Shown in pieces: positions 6,704-14,538 of a DNA stretch of 28,845 nucleotides. The notes below the pieces were generated by a model. The model saw only the letters and a program-made list of their open reading frames with translations. It searched no databases and was not told where the DNA came from. Position 1 is the stretch's first letter; every line of letters begins with the position of its first letter. Source of the DNA: Halobacteriales archaeon QS_9_67_15 (lineage in GTDB: Archaea; Halobacteriota; Halobacteria; Halobacteriales; Haloarculaceae); contig PXSD01000134.1 of assembly GCA_003023165.1 (NCBI GenBank), forward strand, positions 1 through 28,845, in the 5' to 3' direction. A program made the translations under genes and the position numbers.

Positions 6704-8971
6704 TTAGTGGAAGGTCCGGCCGACCTCCGTCTCTTCGAGGTCCGATTCGGCCGGTCCGAAGCGTTCCTCGATCTCCTCGTAGCGTTCCTTGACTTCCTCG
6801 TCGACGCTGGCCCCGACTTCGTCGAGCGCCTGCTCGAAGTGGTCCATCGTGACCTTCACGTTGCCGACGGAGTTGTCGATGTCCTCGGGGTCGACGCTCT
6901 CGATGAACTCCCGGGTCGCGGCCATGGAGGCCTCGCGGGTGACCGCTTCGATGTCGGCGCCGACGTAGCCGTCCATGCGGTCGGCCAGTTCGTCGAGGTC
7001 CACGTCGTCGGCGAGCGGCTTGTTCCGCGTGTGAACTCCGAGGATCTTCCGGCGCGCTTCTTCGTCCGGAACGGGCACGTGGATGTGCCTGTCGAGTCGG
7101 CCCGGCCGGAGCAGGGCGGAGTCGATGAGGTCCGGTCGGTTCGTCGTCGCGATGACGACGACGTCCTCGAGCTCTTCGAGGCCGTCGAGCTCCGTCAGGA
7201 GCTGGGAGACGACGCGTTCACCGACGCCGGAGTCGGTCGACCGTCCGCCGCGTTCGCCGGCGATAGAGTCGATCTCGTCGAAGAAGACGACGGTCGGTGC
7301 GTTCGACCGCGCCTTCTCGAACACCTCGCGGACGCCCTTCTCGGACTCGCCCACGAACTTGTTCAGCAGTTCGGGACCCTTGATCGAGATGAAGTTCGAC
7401 TGGGCCTCGTTAGCGATGGCCTTCGCGAGCAGGGTCTTCCCCGTGCCCGGCGGGCCGTACATGAGGACGCCCTTCGCGGCGTCCATGTCCATGGCCCCGA
7501 ACACTTCGGGGTAGTCCAGCGGCCACTGGATCGTCTCACGGAGGCGCTCTTTCGTGTCTTCGAGCCCGCCGACCTGGTCCCAGGTCACGTCGGGCACTTC
7601 GACGAACACCTCCCGCAGGGCCGAGGGTTCGATGCCCTTCAGCGCCTGCTTGAAGTCGTCCGCCGTGACTTCCAGGTGCTCGAGTACCTCGGCGTCGATC
7701 CGGTCGGATTCGAGGTCGAGTTCCGGTCGGATCCGGCGCAGCGCGTTCATCGCCGACTCCTTTGCCAGCGACTCGAGGTCCGCGCCGACGAAGCCGTGCG
7801 TGCTCTCGGCGTACTGGTCGAGGTCGATGTCGTCGACCAGCGGCATCCCGCGGGTGTGGACCTGCAGGATCTCCTTGCGGCCATTTTTATCCGGGACGCC
7901 GATCTCGATCTCGCGGTCGAAGCGACCGCCGCGGCGCAGGGCGGGGTCGACGGCGTCGACGCGGTTGGTCGCGCCGATGACGATGACCTGCCCGCGCGAT
8001 TCGAGGCCGTCCATCAGCGAGAGGAGCTGTGCGACGACGCGCCGTTCCACGTCGCCCTGGGTCTCGCCGCGCTTGGGCGCGATGGAGTCGATCTCGTCGA
8101 TGAAGACGATGGCGGGGGCGTTCTCCTCGGCCTCGTCGAAGACCTCGCGGAGCTGTTCCTCGGACTCCCCGTAGTACTTCGACATGATCTCCGGGCCGGA
8201 GATATCGGTGAAGTACGCGTCGATCTCGTTGGCGACCGCCTTCGCCATGAGCGTTTTCCCGGTGCCGGGCGGCCCGTGGAGCAGGACGCCCTTCGGCGGC
8301 TCGATGCCGAGCGTCTCGAACAGCTCGGGGTGGCGCATCGGCAGTTCGATCATCTCCCGGACCTGTTCGAGCTCGTCGTCCAGGCCGCCGATGTCCTCGT
8401 AGGTGATGTCGGGGGCGCTGCCCGCTTCGGCCGGGCCCGCGCCCCCCTGGATCTGTTCGGCGGGCTGTTCCGCCACGTCGACCTCCGTCGAGTCCGTGAC
8501 GACCACGGTCCCCGAGGGGTCGGTCTCGGCGACCTTCAGCGGGATCTTCTGGCCGCTCATCGAGGAGAGCGGACCGAGCCCGAAGCTGACGGGCACGGTC
8601 TGTCCCTCGGTGATGGCCTGCCCGCTGAGGTTGTTGCGGATCATCGGACCGACGTTGCCCCGAACCCGGAGGTTCTGGGGGAGGGCGACGCTGACCCGGG
8701 CCGCCGGGTTCACGTCGGCCGTCTCGACGTCGACGTTGTCGTCGATGCCGACATCGGCCTCCTGTCGGAGCCGGCCGTCGATACGGACGACGCCGCGTCC
8801 CTCGTCCTCGGGGTAGCCGGGCCAGACTCGCGCGACTGCGCGGGAGTCGCTGCCCTCGATGACGATGTAATCGCCGTTCTCGAGCCCGAGCTCGGACATC
8901 GCCGCGCGGTCGATAGCGGCGAGGCCGCGACCCGCGTCTTTCTGTTTGAGGGGCTTGACAGTGAGTCTCAT
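6704..8971 (-). CDS. Cdc48/VCP-type AAA+ ATPase
   Basis: This 755-aa unfoldase forms hexameric rings and extracts or unfolds proteins, probably feeding the archaeal proteasome. Residues 1-90 are the Cdc48 N double-psi barrel and 95-170 the second N domain. D1 has Walker A GPPGTGKT (233-240), Walker B IVFIDEID (288-295) and a Gly-Arg finger region around 345-352. D2 has Walker A GPPGTGKT (506-513) and Walker B VVFFDEID (561-568). Length and domain order are typical. The C-terminus ends DLEETEVGRTFH. Its ATG overlaps the stop of the upstream 75-aa gene by four bases (ATGA), so the pair is translationally coupled. Haloarchaea usually have several Cdc48 paralogues; I cannot say which this is. Confidence 0.96.
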   Translation of the reverse strand: MRLTVKPLKQKDAGRGLAAIDRAAMSELGLENGDYIVIEGSDSRAVARVWPGYPEDEGRGVVRIDGRLRQEADVGIDDNVDVETADVNPAARVSVALPQNLRVRGNVGPMIRNNLSGQAITEGQTVPVSFGLGPLSSMSGQKIPLKVAETDPSGTVVVTDSTEVDVAEQPAEQIQGGAGPAEAGSAPDITYEDIGGLDDELEQVREMIELPMRHPELFETLGIEPPKGVLLHGPPGTGKTLMAKAVANEIDAYFTDISGPEIMSKYYGESEEQLREVFDEAEENAPAIVFIDEIDSIAPKRGETQGDVERRVVAQLLSLMDGLESRGQVIVIGATNRVDAVDPALRRGGRFDREIEIGVPDKNGRKEILQVHTRGMPLVDDIDLDQYAESTHGFVGADLESLAKESAMNALRRIRPELDLESDRIDAEVLEHLEVTADDFKQALKGIEPSALREVFVEVPDVTWDQVGGLEDTKERLRETIQWPLDYPEVFGAMDMDAAKGVLMYGPPGTGKTLLAKAIANEAQSNFISIKGPELLNKFVGESEKGVREVFEKARSNAPTVVFFDEIDSIAGERGGRSTDSGVGERVVSQLLTELDGLEELEDVVVIATTNRPDLIDSALLRPGRLDRHIHVPVPDEEARRKILGVHTRNKPLADDVDLDELADRMDGYVGADIEAVTREASMAATREFIESVDPEDIDNSVGNVKVTMDHFEQALDEVGASVDEEVKERYEEIEERFGPAESDLEETEVGRTFH

Positions 8972-9195
8972 TCGTCCACCTCGATAGTGAGGACACCGTT
9001 ACGGATAAACGCACGCGCGTCTCCCGCAAGGTCGAGATCGTACTGCTCGCCCTCGACGACGACGATGACCGCGTCGTCGAGCACGTCGACGGAGGCGTCC
9101 CGGCCCGGACCGAGGTCCGCCGCCAAGACCAGGTCGTCGTCGTATTCGTAGCGCCGCAGGCCGACGTCGTCGGCCAGCTGTTGAGTTCCGGTCAT
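8968..9195 (-). CDS. Small acidic protein, beta-rich (Hsp20-like fold suspected), upstream partner of cdc48
   Basis: This 75-aa acidic protein is laid out in short strands: VGLRRYEYDDDLVLAADLG, then VDVLDDAVIVVVEG, QYDLDL, FIRNGVLTIEV. The alternating pattern and the terminal NGVLTIEV resemble the last strands of alpha-crystallin/Hsp20 domains, where the NGVL motif is characteristic. I infer a chaperone or adaptor-like role, helped by its overlap with cdc48, but it is too short to be a full Hsp20. The ATG at 9193-9195 follows a clear TATA element and a palindrome in the leader. Confidence 0.8.
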   Translation of the reverse strand: MTGTQQLADDVGLRRYEYDDDLVLAADLGPGRDASVDVLDDAVIVVVEGEQYDLDLAGDARAFIRNGVLTIEVDE

Positions 9196-9196
9196 A

Positions 9197-9229
9197 CTAA
9201 CTCAGAGTTAGCGAGATATATATTTAAAC
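9197..9229 (-). promoter_or_regulatory. Promoter and palindromic operator of the cdc48 operon
   Basis: On the minus strand a TATA element (ggtttaaatatatatc, about 9215-9230) is followed by a perfect inverted repeat ctaactc-a-gagttag (9197-9211) that ends one base before the start codon. The palindrome covers the expected transcription start and leader, the usual place for an archaeal repressor to block initiation. No other copy was noticed in the window. Confidence 0.55.
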
Positions 9230-9349
9230 CTTTCGTCTACCATTTAAGACAATATCCCATTCAGAGAAAGAAGACTGTTTGCGGTTCACACCGCCGTCGG
9301 TCCGAGATGCGGGCGCGTCGCACGGGTCCCGCGATGCTCGGGGCACTCA

Positions 9350-9390
9350 TACGGATTATTGTAGATTATTTCCGGATTGCGCCGACCCCG
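9350..9390 (+). mobile_element. Truncated copy of the 80-bp palindromic element (copy 1)
   Basis: Bases 9354-9390 (37 bases) are identical to 17135-17171 of the full copy. The end begins TACGGATTATTGTAG and is preceded by TCA (9347-9349), the target triplet seen at the full copies. The right half is lost or degenerate after 9390; only cgcgtagccgg vaguely recalls it. It lies 17 bases before the GTG of the downstream hydrolase gene, so it may supply or alter that promoter. The rest of 9231-9349 shows no gene. Confidence 0.7.
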
Positions 9391-9406
9391 ACGCGTAGCC
9401 GGGACC

Positions 9407-10186
9407 GTGCAGTCGACCGAACACGACGGTCGCACGATTCGCTATCGGGAGACGCAACCGGACGCCGGCGGACCGACGGTCCTCTACGTCCACGGGAGCG
9501 GCGCGACCCACCGCGTGTGGGCCGTCCAGTACGGTCCCGACGGGCCCGCCTATCCGGCAGTCGCACTCGACCTGAGCGGCCACGGTGCCTCCGACGATGT
9601 CGGGACCGAGCCCGGTCCGAAGACGCTGTCCGCGTACGCACAGGACGTGACTGCCGTCGCTCGCGCCACCGACGCCGAGGTCCTGGTCGGGAACTCCCTC
9701 GGCGGGGCCGTCGTCCAGCAGGTCGTCCTGGAGACCGACCTCGACCCGTCGGGGCTGGTTCTCGCGGGAAGCGGCGCAAAGCTCACGGTTCTCGAAGACC
9801 TGCGCGAGCGGTTGACCGACGACTTCGACCGCGCCGTGGACTTCCTTCACGACGACGACCGACTCTTCCACGACGCGGACGACCGAACGGTCGACCGTTC
9901 GCGGTCGGAGATGCGTGACGCGGGTCGAGCGGTCACGCGCCGGGACTTCCTGACGTGCCACGCGTTCGACGTTCGCGACCGGCTCGACGAGATAGACGTG
10001 CCCGCGCTCGCGGTCGTCGGCGAGTACGACGGGCTCACACCCCCAGCGTACCACGAGTACCTCGCCGACCGCCTCTCGGACTGTACGTACGCCGAGGTCG
10101 AGGACGCCGCACACCTCGCGATGGTCGAGCGTCCGACCGCATTCAACCGCGCTGTCGCTCGATTCCTCGAGTCCGTCGACGGGTGA
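9407..10186 (+). CDS. Alpha/beta-fold hydrolase
   Basis: This 259-aa cytoplasmic hydrolase carries an intact catalytic set: the oxyanion-loop motif YVHGSGATH (27-35), the nucleophile elbow GNSLGG with Ser97, the acid in GEYDGLTPP with Asp208, and His235 in EDAAHLAM. The cap region lies at about 125-195. The substrate is unknown; the fold covers esterases, haloperoxidase-like and C-C hydrolases. The start is taken as the GTG at 9407, because the open frame upstream to 9377 is only the truncated mobile element. It is a separate transcription unit from the divergent cdc48 operon. Confidence 0.85.
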   Translation: MQSTEHDGRTIRYRETQPDAGGPTVLYVHGSGATHRVWAVQYGPDGPAYPAVALDLSGHGASDDVGTEPGPKTLSAYAQDVTAVARATDAEVLVGNSLGGAVVQQVVLETDLDPSGLVLAGSGAKLTVLEDLRERLTDDFDRAVDFLHDDDRLFHDADDRTVDRSRSEMRDAGRAVTRRDFLTCHAFDVRDRLDEIDVPALAVVGEYDGLTPPAYHEYLADRLSDCTYAEVEDAAHLAMVERPTAFNRAVARFLESVDG

Positions 10187-10206
10187 GGCCGTCCGCCTGA
10201 TGGGAT

Positions 10207-10228
10207 TCCTCCGCGTTCACGCGGAGGA
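10207..10228 (+). terminator. Perfect hairpin after the hydrolase gene
   Basis: Nine-base stem tcctccgcg/cgcggagga with a ttca loop, 21 bases after the hydrolase stop. There is no T tract after it, so it may be an RNA 3' end or processing signal rather than a classic terminator. Confidence 0.4.
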
Positions 10229-10305
10229 GGTCAATCGAGCGCCCCGACCGGTGGAGACGAGCGGAAAACAGGGGACTCAAGGGAGTGTCGCGGGAACGAA
10301 CAGAC

Positions 10306-10539
10306 GTGCCAGCGCGCGTCGAGCGGACCGACCCCGACGGAGTCGACTACGGACGGGTGATGCAGATCACGTTCGTCGTCACGATCGTCGCGGGAGCCCC
10401 GCTCGTCGCCGTCCTCTCGCTCGGGTTCGAGCTCCCCTCGTGGTCCGACCGCGCGCTCTTCGCCGTCCGCGTCGGCGCGGTCGTCTGGGTCGTCACCGCG
10501 CTCCTCGTCTACGTCTACGAACACCGGCGAGACGAGTAG
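10306..10539 (+). CDS. Small two-helix membrane protein (DUF5822-like)
   Basis: This 77-aa protein has two membrane segments (about residues 20-42 and 53-73) and a short charged C-terminal tail, EHRRDE. The N-terminal pattern RTDPDGVDYGRVMQ followed by TFVVTIVAGAP is what I associate with the haloarchaeal DUF5822 family; that name is from memory. The start is uncertain: GTG at 10306 gives the family-like N-terminus, while an in-frame GTG at 10285 would add seven residues. Function unknown. Confidence 0.75.
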   Translation: MPARVERTDPDGVDYGRVMQITFVVTIVAGAPLVAVLSLGFELPSWSDRALFAVRVGAVVWVVTALLVYVYEHRRDE

Positions 10540-10573
10540 CATAAACGGTCTGTCGCCCGGACTCGGTCCGCGC

Positions 10574-11101
10574 TCAGACGCGGTCTTCGACCCACTCGAA
10601 ATCGAGTCCCGCCGCGCGGGCGGCCTCCTCGTCGGAGTCAGAGTCCCCGACGAACAGCGACCGTTCGGGGCGAGCGCCGAGGGCTTCGACCGCCTGCAGG
10701 AGTGGCCCCGGGTCGGGTTTGACGGTCTCGTGTGAGTTCCGACCAACGACGGTGTCGACGTGACCGTCGAGCCCGTGGAGCTGGAGCGCGATCCGACAGG
10801 CTGCCTCGCAGTTGAGCGAGCAGACGCCGACCGGGACCGAGTGGGGGAGCGCGTCGGCCAGCGCCAGTCGCCGCGCGCTCCGTGCGCCCTCCCGCTCGAA
10901 CTCGGCGATCGCGCCGTCGAGGCGGTCGAGGAGTCCGTTCTCGGCCGCGAGCTCTCGCATCTCCCAGATGTCCGTCCCCGTCGGGTCGTGCTCGCGTGCC
11001 CGAAGTATCGCCGCACAGCAGTCGGCCACGTTCGCCCAGTCCACGTCGAGGTGGACGAGCGTCCCGTCGAGGTCGTAGACGATAGCGTCGTACTCCGTCA
11101 C
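10574..11101 (-). CDS. HAD-superfamily phosphatase
   Basis: This 175-aa protein carries all four HAD motifs: YDLDGTL with the nucleophile Asp, GVCSLN with the motif II Ser, the Lys in HETVKPDPG, and GDSDSDEEAARAAG as motif IV. The insert between motifs I and II is a helical cap, as in phosphoglycolate-phosphatase-like enzymes that dephosphorylate small metabolites. The start is the GTG at 11099-11101, nine codons inside the open frame, because it places DAIVYDLDGTL near the N-terminus as is normal. The substrate cannot be predicted. Confidence 0.87.
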   Translation of the reverse strand: MTEYDAIVYDLDGTLVHLDVDWANVADCCAAILRAREHDPTGTDIWEMRELAAENGLLDRLDGAIAEFEREGARSARRLALADALPHSVPVGVCSLNCEAACRIALQLHGLDGHVDTVVGRNSHETVKPDPGPLLQAVEALGARPERSLFVGDSDSDEEAARAAGLDFEWVEDRV

Positions 11102-11175
11102 GAGCAGCGCTAGGCGACCGGCCCGCAAATGCGTGTCGACAGCGCCCGCTCAGACACCCTCGGGGTATCGGCCGC

Positions 11176-12312
11176 CTACTCCCCCAGTAGGTCGCGTGCA
11201 ATGATGTTCTTCTGTATCTGGCTGGTCCCCTCGTAGATGGTCGTCACCTTCGCGTCGCGGTAGAGCCGTTCGACCGGGAAGTCCGTCGTGTAACCGTAGC
11301 CGCCGTGGATCTGGACGGCCTCGTTCGTCACGTCGACGGCCGCTTCGCTGGCGAAGTACTTGGCCACGCTCGCCGCGGTGCGCGCGTCTTCACCGCGGTC
11401 CTGTGTCGCCGCAGCTTCCCGGGTCAGCGCCCGCCCGGCGCGCACGTCGGTCCACATGTCCGCGAGTTTGTGCCGGATCGTCTGGAACTCGGAGATGGGT
11501 TGGTCGAACTGCTCGCGCTCGTGGGCGTACGCGACCGCCTCGTCCAGCGCGGCCTGGGCCAGTCCGACCGACTGTGCGGCGATGCCGATCCGCCCGCCGG
11601 TCAGGATCGAAAAGGCGGCCGCGAGACCGCGACCCGGTTCGGTGAGCCGATAGCGCCCGGGAATTCGGACCCCGTCGAAAACGAGGCTGGTCGTGTCGCT
11701 CGCGCGCAGCCCGAGTTTCGACTCCTTCTTGCCGACCGCCAGCCCGTCCGCGTCTTTCGGGACGAGAAACTGCGTCACCGAGTCCGGGTCGTCGGGGTCG
11801 GTCTTCGCGAAGACGACGACGACGCCCGCGCGCTCGCCGTTGGTGATCCACTGTTTCTTTCCGTCGACCACGTAGCCGTCTCCGTCGGTGGCCTCGCGGG
11901 CGACCGTCGACATCTCGGCGGGGTTGGACCCGGCGTCGGGTTCCGAGAGCGCGAAGGCACCCACAGGCCGGCCGTCGACCATCTCCGGGAGCCACTCCTC
12001 GCGGACTGACTCGTCGCCGAACTCCGCGATACAGGAGGTCGCGAGACAGTGAACGGACAGCGCGGTCGCGACCGCAAGCGACCCGTACGCGACCTCCTCG
12101 TTGACGACTGCGTATGTCAGTCTCTCCGCGTCGAACCCGTCGTAGGCCTCGGGGACGGTCAGCCCGGTCAGGTCGAGGTCGGCGAGGCCGTCCCACACGT
12201 CCTCGGGAAACGCTGACTCCTTGTCCGCCTCGGCGGCGACCGGTCGTATCTCCTCGTCTGCGAACTCCCGAACGGTCTCGCGGATCGCTTCCTGCGTGGC
12301 CGAAAGCTCCAT
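11176..12312 (-). CDS. Acyl-CoA dehydrogenase
   Basis: This 378-aa FAD enzyme oxidises acyl-CoA to trans-2-enoyl-CoA in fatty-acid or branched-chain amino-acid breakdown and passes electrons to ETF. It has the N-terminal helical domain, the FAD/substrate motifs FALSEPDAGSNP and KQWITNGERA, and the C-terminal helical domain with QIHGGYGYTTDFPVERLYRD. The catalytic base Glu361 is in the signature IYEGTSQIQ. Length and motifs are fully normal. No ETF or thiolase gene is nearby, so the chain-length class is unknown. Confidence 0.94.
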   Translation of the reverse strand: MELSATQEAIRETVREFADEEIRPVAAEADKESAFPEDVWDGLADLDLTGLTVPEAYDGFDAERLTYAVVNEEVAYGSLAVATALSVHCLATSCIAEFGDESVREEWLPEMVDGRPVGAFALSEPDAGSNPAEMSTVAREATDGDGYVVDGKKQWITNGERAGVVVVFAKTDPDDPDSVTQFLVPKDADGLAVGKKESKLGLRASDTTSLVFDGVRIPGRYRLTEPGRGLAAAFSILTGGRIGIAAQSVGLAQAALDEAVAYAHEREQFDQPISEFQTIRHKLADMWTDVRAGRALTREAAATQDRGEDARTAASVAKYFASEAAVDVTNEAVQIHGGYGYTTDFPVERLYRDAKVTTIYEGTSQIQKNIIARDLLGE

Positions 12313-12361
12313 GCGACCCCTTCGGTGACCGGCGGCAAAAATTGCCCGGCCGTCGTGAGAG

Positions 12362-13390
12362 TCAGGGACTCGACGGGCAGTTGACTCCGGGGGCGTTCAG
12401 CGTCACGGGTGTCGGATCGGGCGAGGAATTGGCGGTGCTGTAGTCGTAGGTGTCGGAAACTGCGACGTTCCCGTTGACGTAGACCCGATTGTGATACCCG
12501 GCTTCGACCGCAATTATCCGCAGTTCGCTCCCCGAACAGCCCGGCTTGAACACCATGTAGATGTCGTTCGTCGGTTCGCTGCCGGCGGTCTCCGTGACGA
12601 GTTCGTTCCCGCTCCCGGTCGATTTGAGCGAGTACGAATCGATACCCGGTTCGCCGCTCGGATCGTCGGTCCAGTTTTCCGCCGGTGCGCCGCCACCGCT
12701 GTTCCAGTGGACGTTGTCGGTCATGACGATAACCCACACCGGCGGCGAGAACCCTTCGACCGGCTTGTCGTACCGGCGGATGTAGTGCCAGTGGTTCGTG
12801 ACGGGGACCGTTCCGATGTTCTTCTTCGCGACTGGATTGCCGTACGTGTCGTCAGAACCCGGTCCGTCGGGGTCGATCTCGATGCCGAACGTGAAATCGG
12901 GTTGAACCCGGACTTTCTGGCTGGCGGTTTCGTTGTCGATATACGCGTACTCGAACTTCTCCGGAAGCGGCCTGATCCGTTCACACGCGAGCGCACGCTC
13001 CATCCTGTACTCCTGGACGGAATGCGTCGTATCACCCTCCTTCGAGATGATCTCGATGTAGTCGCCCGGGTACAGACAGGAGAAATCTAGCCGTTCGTGG
13101 CCGTCCCACCGGTAGACACGGTGGTCGTTCACCTCCAGAATGTACGTCGTATCCTTGTTTCGCAGAGAGGCCGGAGCGATCTTGAGACTGTCGTTTCCGC
13201 CCTCCTCGAACTCGATGTCGAACGTGCCGATCCCGTGGACCTGTGCGCTCTCCTGGGTCGAGCGCGCGATGTCGGTCGTGAGCACAACTGTCAGCGTCGC
13301 GAGCAGAACGACGATGATGACCATGAGAGTCACACCGACCGGTGTCGATACTCCAAGGGACCTTTCTCTTTCGCTTTTCTGACGAAACAT
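12362..13390 (-). CDS. Pilin/archaellin-like surface protein with a large ectodomain
   Basis: This 342-aa protein has a type IV pilin-type N-terminus: a charged leader (FRQKSERERSLG) followed directly by a hydrophobic helix, VSTPVGVTLMVIIVVLLATL, which would form the filament core after cleavage at about Gly13 by the PibD/FlaK peptidase. The ectodomain (about 45-342) is beta-rich, has four Cys (SCLYP, ACERI, GCSGS, NCPSS) that could form two disulfides, and two possible N-glycosylation sites. It is longer than most haloarchaeal pilins. The ATG at 13390 is chosen over an upstream TTG and GTG. Its upstream region holds a mobile-element copy. Confidence 0.8.
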   Translation of the reverse strand: MFRQKSERERSLGVSTPVGVTLMVIIVVLLATLTVVLTTDIARSTQESAQVHGIGTFDIEFEEGGNDSLKIAPASLRNKDTTYILEVNDHRVYRWDGHERLDFSCLYPGDYIEIISKEGDTTHSVQEYRMERALACERIRPLPEKFEYAYIDNETASQKVRVQPDFTFGIEIDPDGPGSDDTYGNPVAKKNIGTVPVTNHWHYIRRYDKPVEGFSPPVWVIVMTDNVHWNSGGGAPAENWTDDPSGEPGIDSYSLKSTGSGNELVTETAGSEPTNDIYMVFKPGCSGSELRIIAVEAGYHNRVYVNGNVAVSDTYDYSTANSSPDPTPVTLNAPGVNCPSSP

Positions 13391-13493
13391 CACCTTACCC
13401 AATCCCGGAGTGTACTTTCACGAGCCAGTATCAAATGCCTTTCGAGCGACTTCTCACTCAGAAAAGACCGGCAGTGACCAGTAGTCCCTTTCA

Positions 13494-13573
13494 TACGGAT
13501 CATCGTCGCGATGTACCGGGACGCGCCGACCCCGGGGTCGGCGCTATTCGGACATACTCTACAGTAATTCGTG
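13494..13573 (-). mobile_element. 80-bp palindromic MITE-like element (copy 2)
   Basis: The element is exactly 80 bases and is flanked by direct TCA repeats at 13491-13493 and 13574-13576. Aligned without gaps to copy 3 in opposite orientation, 63 of 80 bases match by my count. The core gcgccgacc/ggtcggcgc stem is perfect, and the outer ends are more diverged than in copy 3. The right target repeat is the stop codon of mbf1 on the minus strand. It fills most of the space between mbf1 and the pilin-like gene. Confidence 0.78.
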
Positions 13574-14062
13574 TCAGCTCTCGTCGACGAGTTCGACATC
13601 GAGCTCGGCTTCGAGGTCGGCGATGAGCGAGCCGCCGACGTTGGCCTGTGTGGCTCGCCCCTGTTCGACCGCGAGCACGTCGGACTCGTTGGCGTCGATG
13701 GTCTCGGCCAGTTCGGCGGTCTGCAGTCCGGCGTCCTGTCGGGCTTCGACGAGTACGTCGCCGTAGTCGTTCAGGAGATAGGGGAGCTGGTCGTCGTCGT
13801 AGTCCGCACCGTCCTCCCAGTGAGTCGAGTCCGGCTTCTGTGCGTCCTGCATGCGCGCGGCGTTCTGTGCGGCGTTTCGTTTCCGGTCCCGGTCGTCAGA
13901 GGACCGGTCGGCGGTCTCGTCGTGCTGGGCCTGGCAGTCGCCGCAGACGCTGAGTGTCGCTCCGGCGACACTCGCCGTCCGGAGATCGACGTTCTCCGCG
14001 CCGCAGAGTTCGCAACTGTCGCTGGCGCTGGAGCCGGCGCCGCCGGTCGAATACTTGGCCAT
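13574..14062 (-). CDS. Archaeal MBF1-like zinc-ribbon/HTH protein
   Basis: This 162-aa protein has an N-terminal zinc ribbon (Cys17, Cys20, Cys40, Cys43), a charged Arg/Asp/Gln-rich linker, and a C-terminal Cro-type helix-turn-helix (about residues 95-162; LVEARQDAGLQTAELAETI, then SDVLAVEQG). This is the layout of archaeal multiprotein bridging factor 1, which binds ribosomes or acts with basal transcription factors. The ATG at 14060-14062 follows a TATA-like element (caaatacccc, 14081-14092 on the minus strand), suggesting a leaderless message. Its stop codon is part of the target repeat of mobile-element copy 2. Confidence 0.88.
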   Translation of the reverse strand: MAKYSTGGAGSSASDSCELCGAENVDLRTASVAGATLSVCGDCQAQHDETADRSSDDRDRKRNAAQNAARMQDAQKPDSTHWEDGADYDDDQLPYLLNDYGDVLVEARQDAGLQTAELAETIDANESDVLAVEQGRATQANVGGSLIADLEAELDVELVDES

Positions 14063-14205
14063 GCTGGCCGTAGTGGATAGGGGGTATTTGAATTGTCCGC
14101 TTTCTCTCGTCGGGATGACCTGACAGCCGCTCGGAATCGACGGCTGCAAACGAAAGGGCTTTTACTGGGGCCCGGGCAACCAATAATCGCAGGTAGACAC
14201 CTGGT

Positions 14206-14266
<61 letters not shown>

Positions 14267-14290
<24 letters not shown>

Positions 14291-14393
14291 TGAGCGAACG
14301 ATGTGAGCGAAGAGTAGGACCGGATTTGAACCCTGTCAGTCGCGCACAGCGAAGCAAGCACGTCTGACTCCGGTTCAAATCCGGTCCCACGCA
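14267..14393 (+). repeat. Duplicated tRNA 3' end (attachment-site-like) with inverted T-arm copy
   Basis: The last 24 bases of the tRNA (14267-14290, beginning ccggttcaaatccgg) recur exactly at 14370-14393. Between them, 14317-14333 is an inverted T-arm copy (ggaccggatttgaaccc). The inverted copy and the second direct copy form a near-perfect stem that extends into tgtcag/ctgac with a loop of about 24 bases. tRNA 3' ends are classic integration sites in archaea, so this looks like the scar of an integrated and lost element. Confidence 0.65.
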
Positions 14394-14538
14394 CTATCGG
14401 TCCGCCCACGCGGACCACAGTGCAGGTGCACTCCCTTGGGACTGCACCCACGCAAACTTCCTTCCGACGCTTCGTTCCGAGCGGATGCGCTGTTGTCTAC
14501 GTAGGCGTCTTCTTCTATCGAAAAAGAGAGAAGGCTCC
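14394..14538 (+). other. Intergenic stretch with hairpin, no gene
   Basis: It contains a perfect seven-base stem ggtccgc/gcggacc with a ccac loop (14399-14416), a second weaker stem around the two gtgca/tgcac motifs (14421-14453), and an AT-rich tail (tcgaaaaagagagaagg, 14518-14534) just past the end of the convergent lipoprotein gene. No coding frame is convincing. Confidence 0.35.

Noticed and set aside
6707..9151. A very long plus-strand open frame opposite cdc48
   Set aside because: It is the antisense of a GC-rich, well-conserved AAA ATPase gene; such frames stay open because of codon bias. It has no recognisable domain.
13390..13599. A minus-strand 69-aa frame crossing the 80-bp element
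   Set aside because: Most of it is the element itself plus the upstream region of the pilin-like gene. Its similarity to the translated element at 17131-17210 reflects the repeat, not a protein family.
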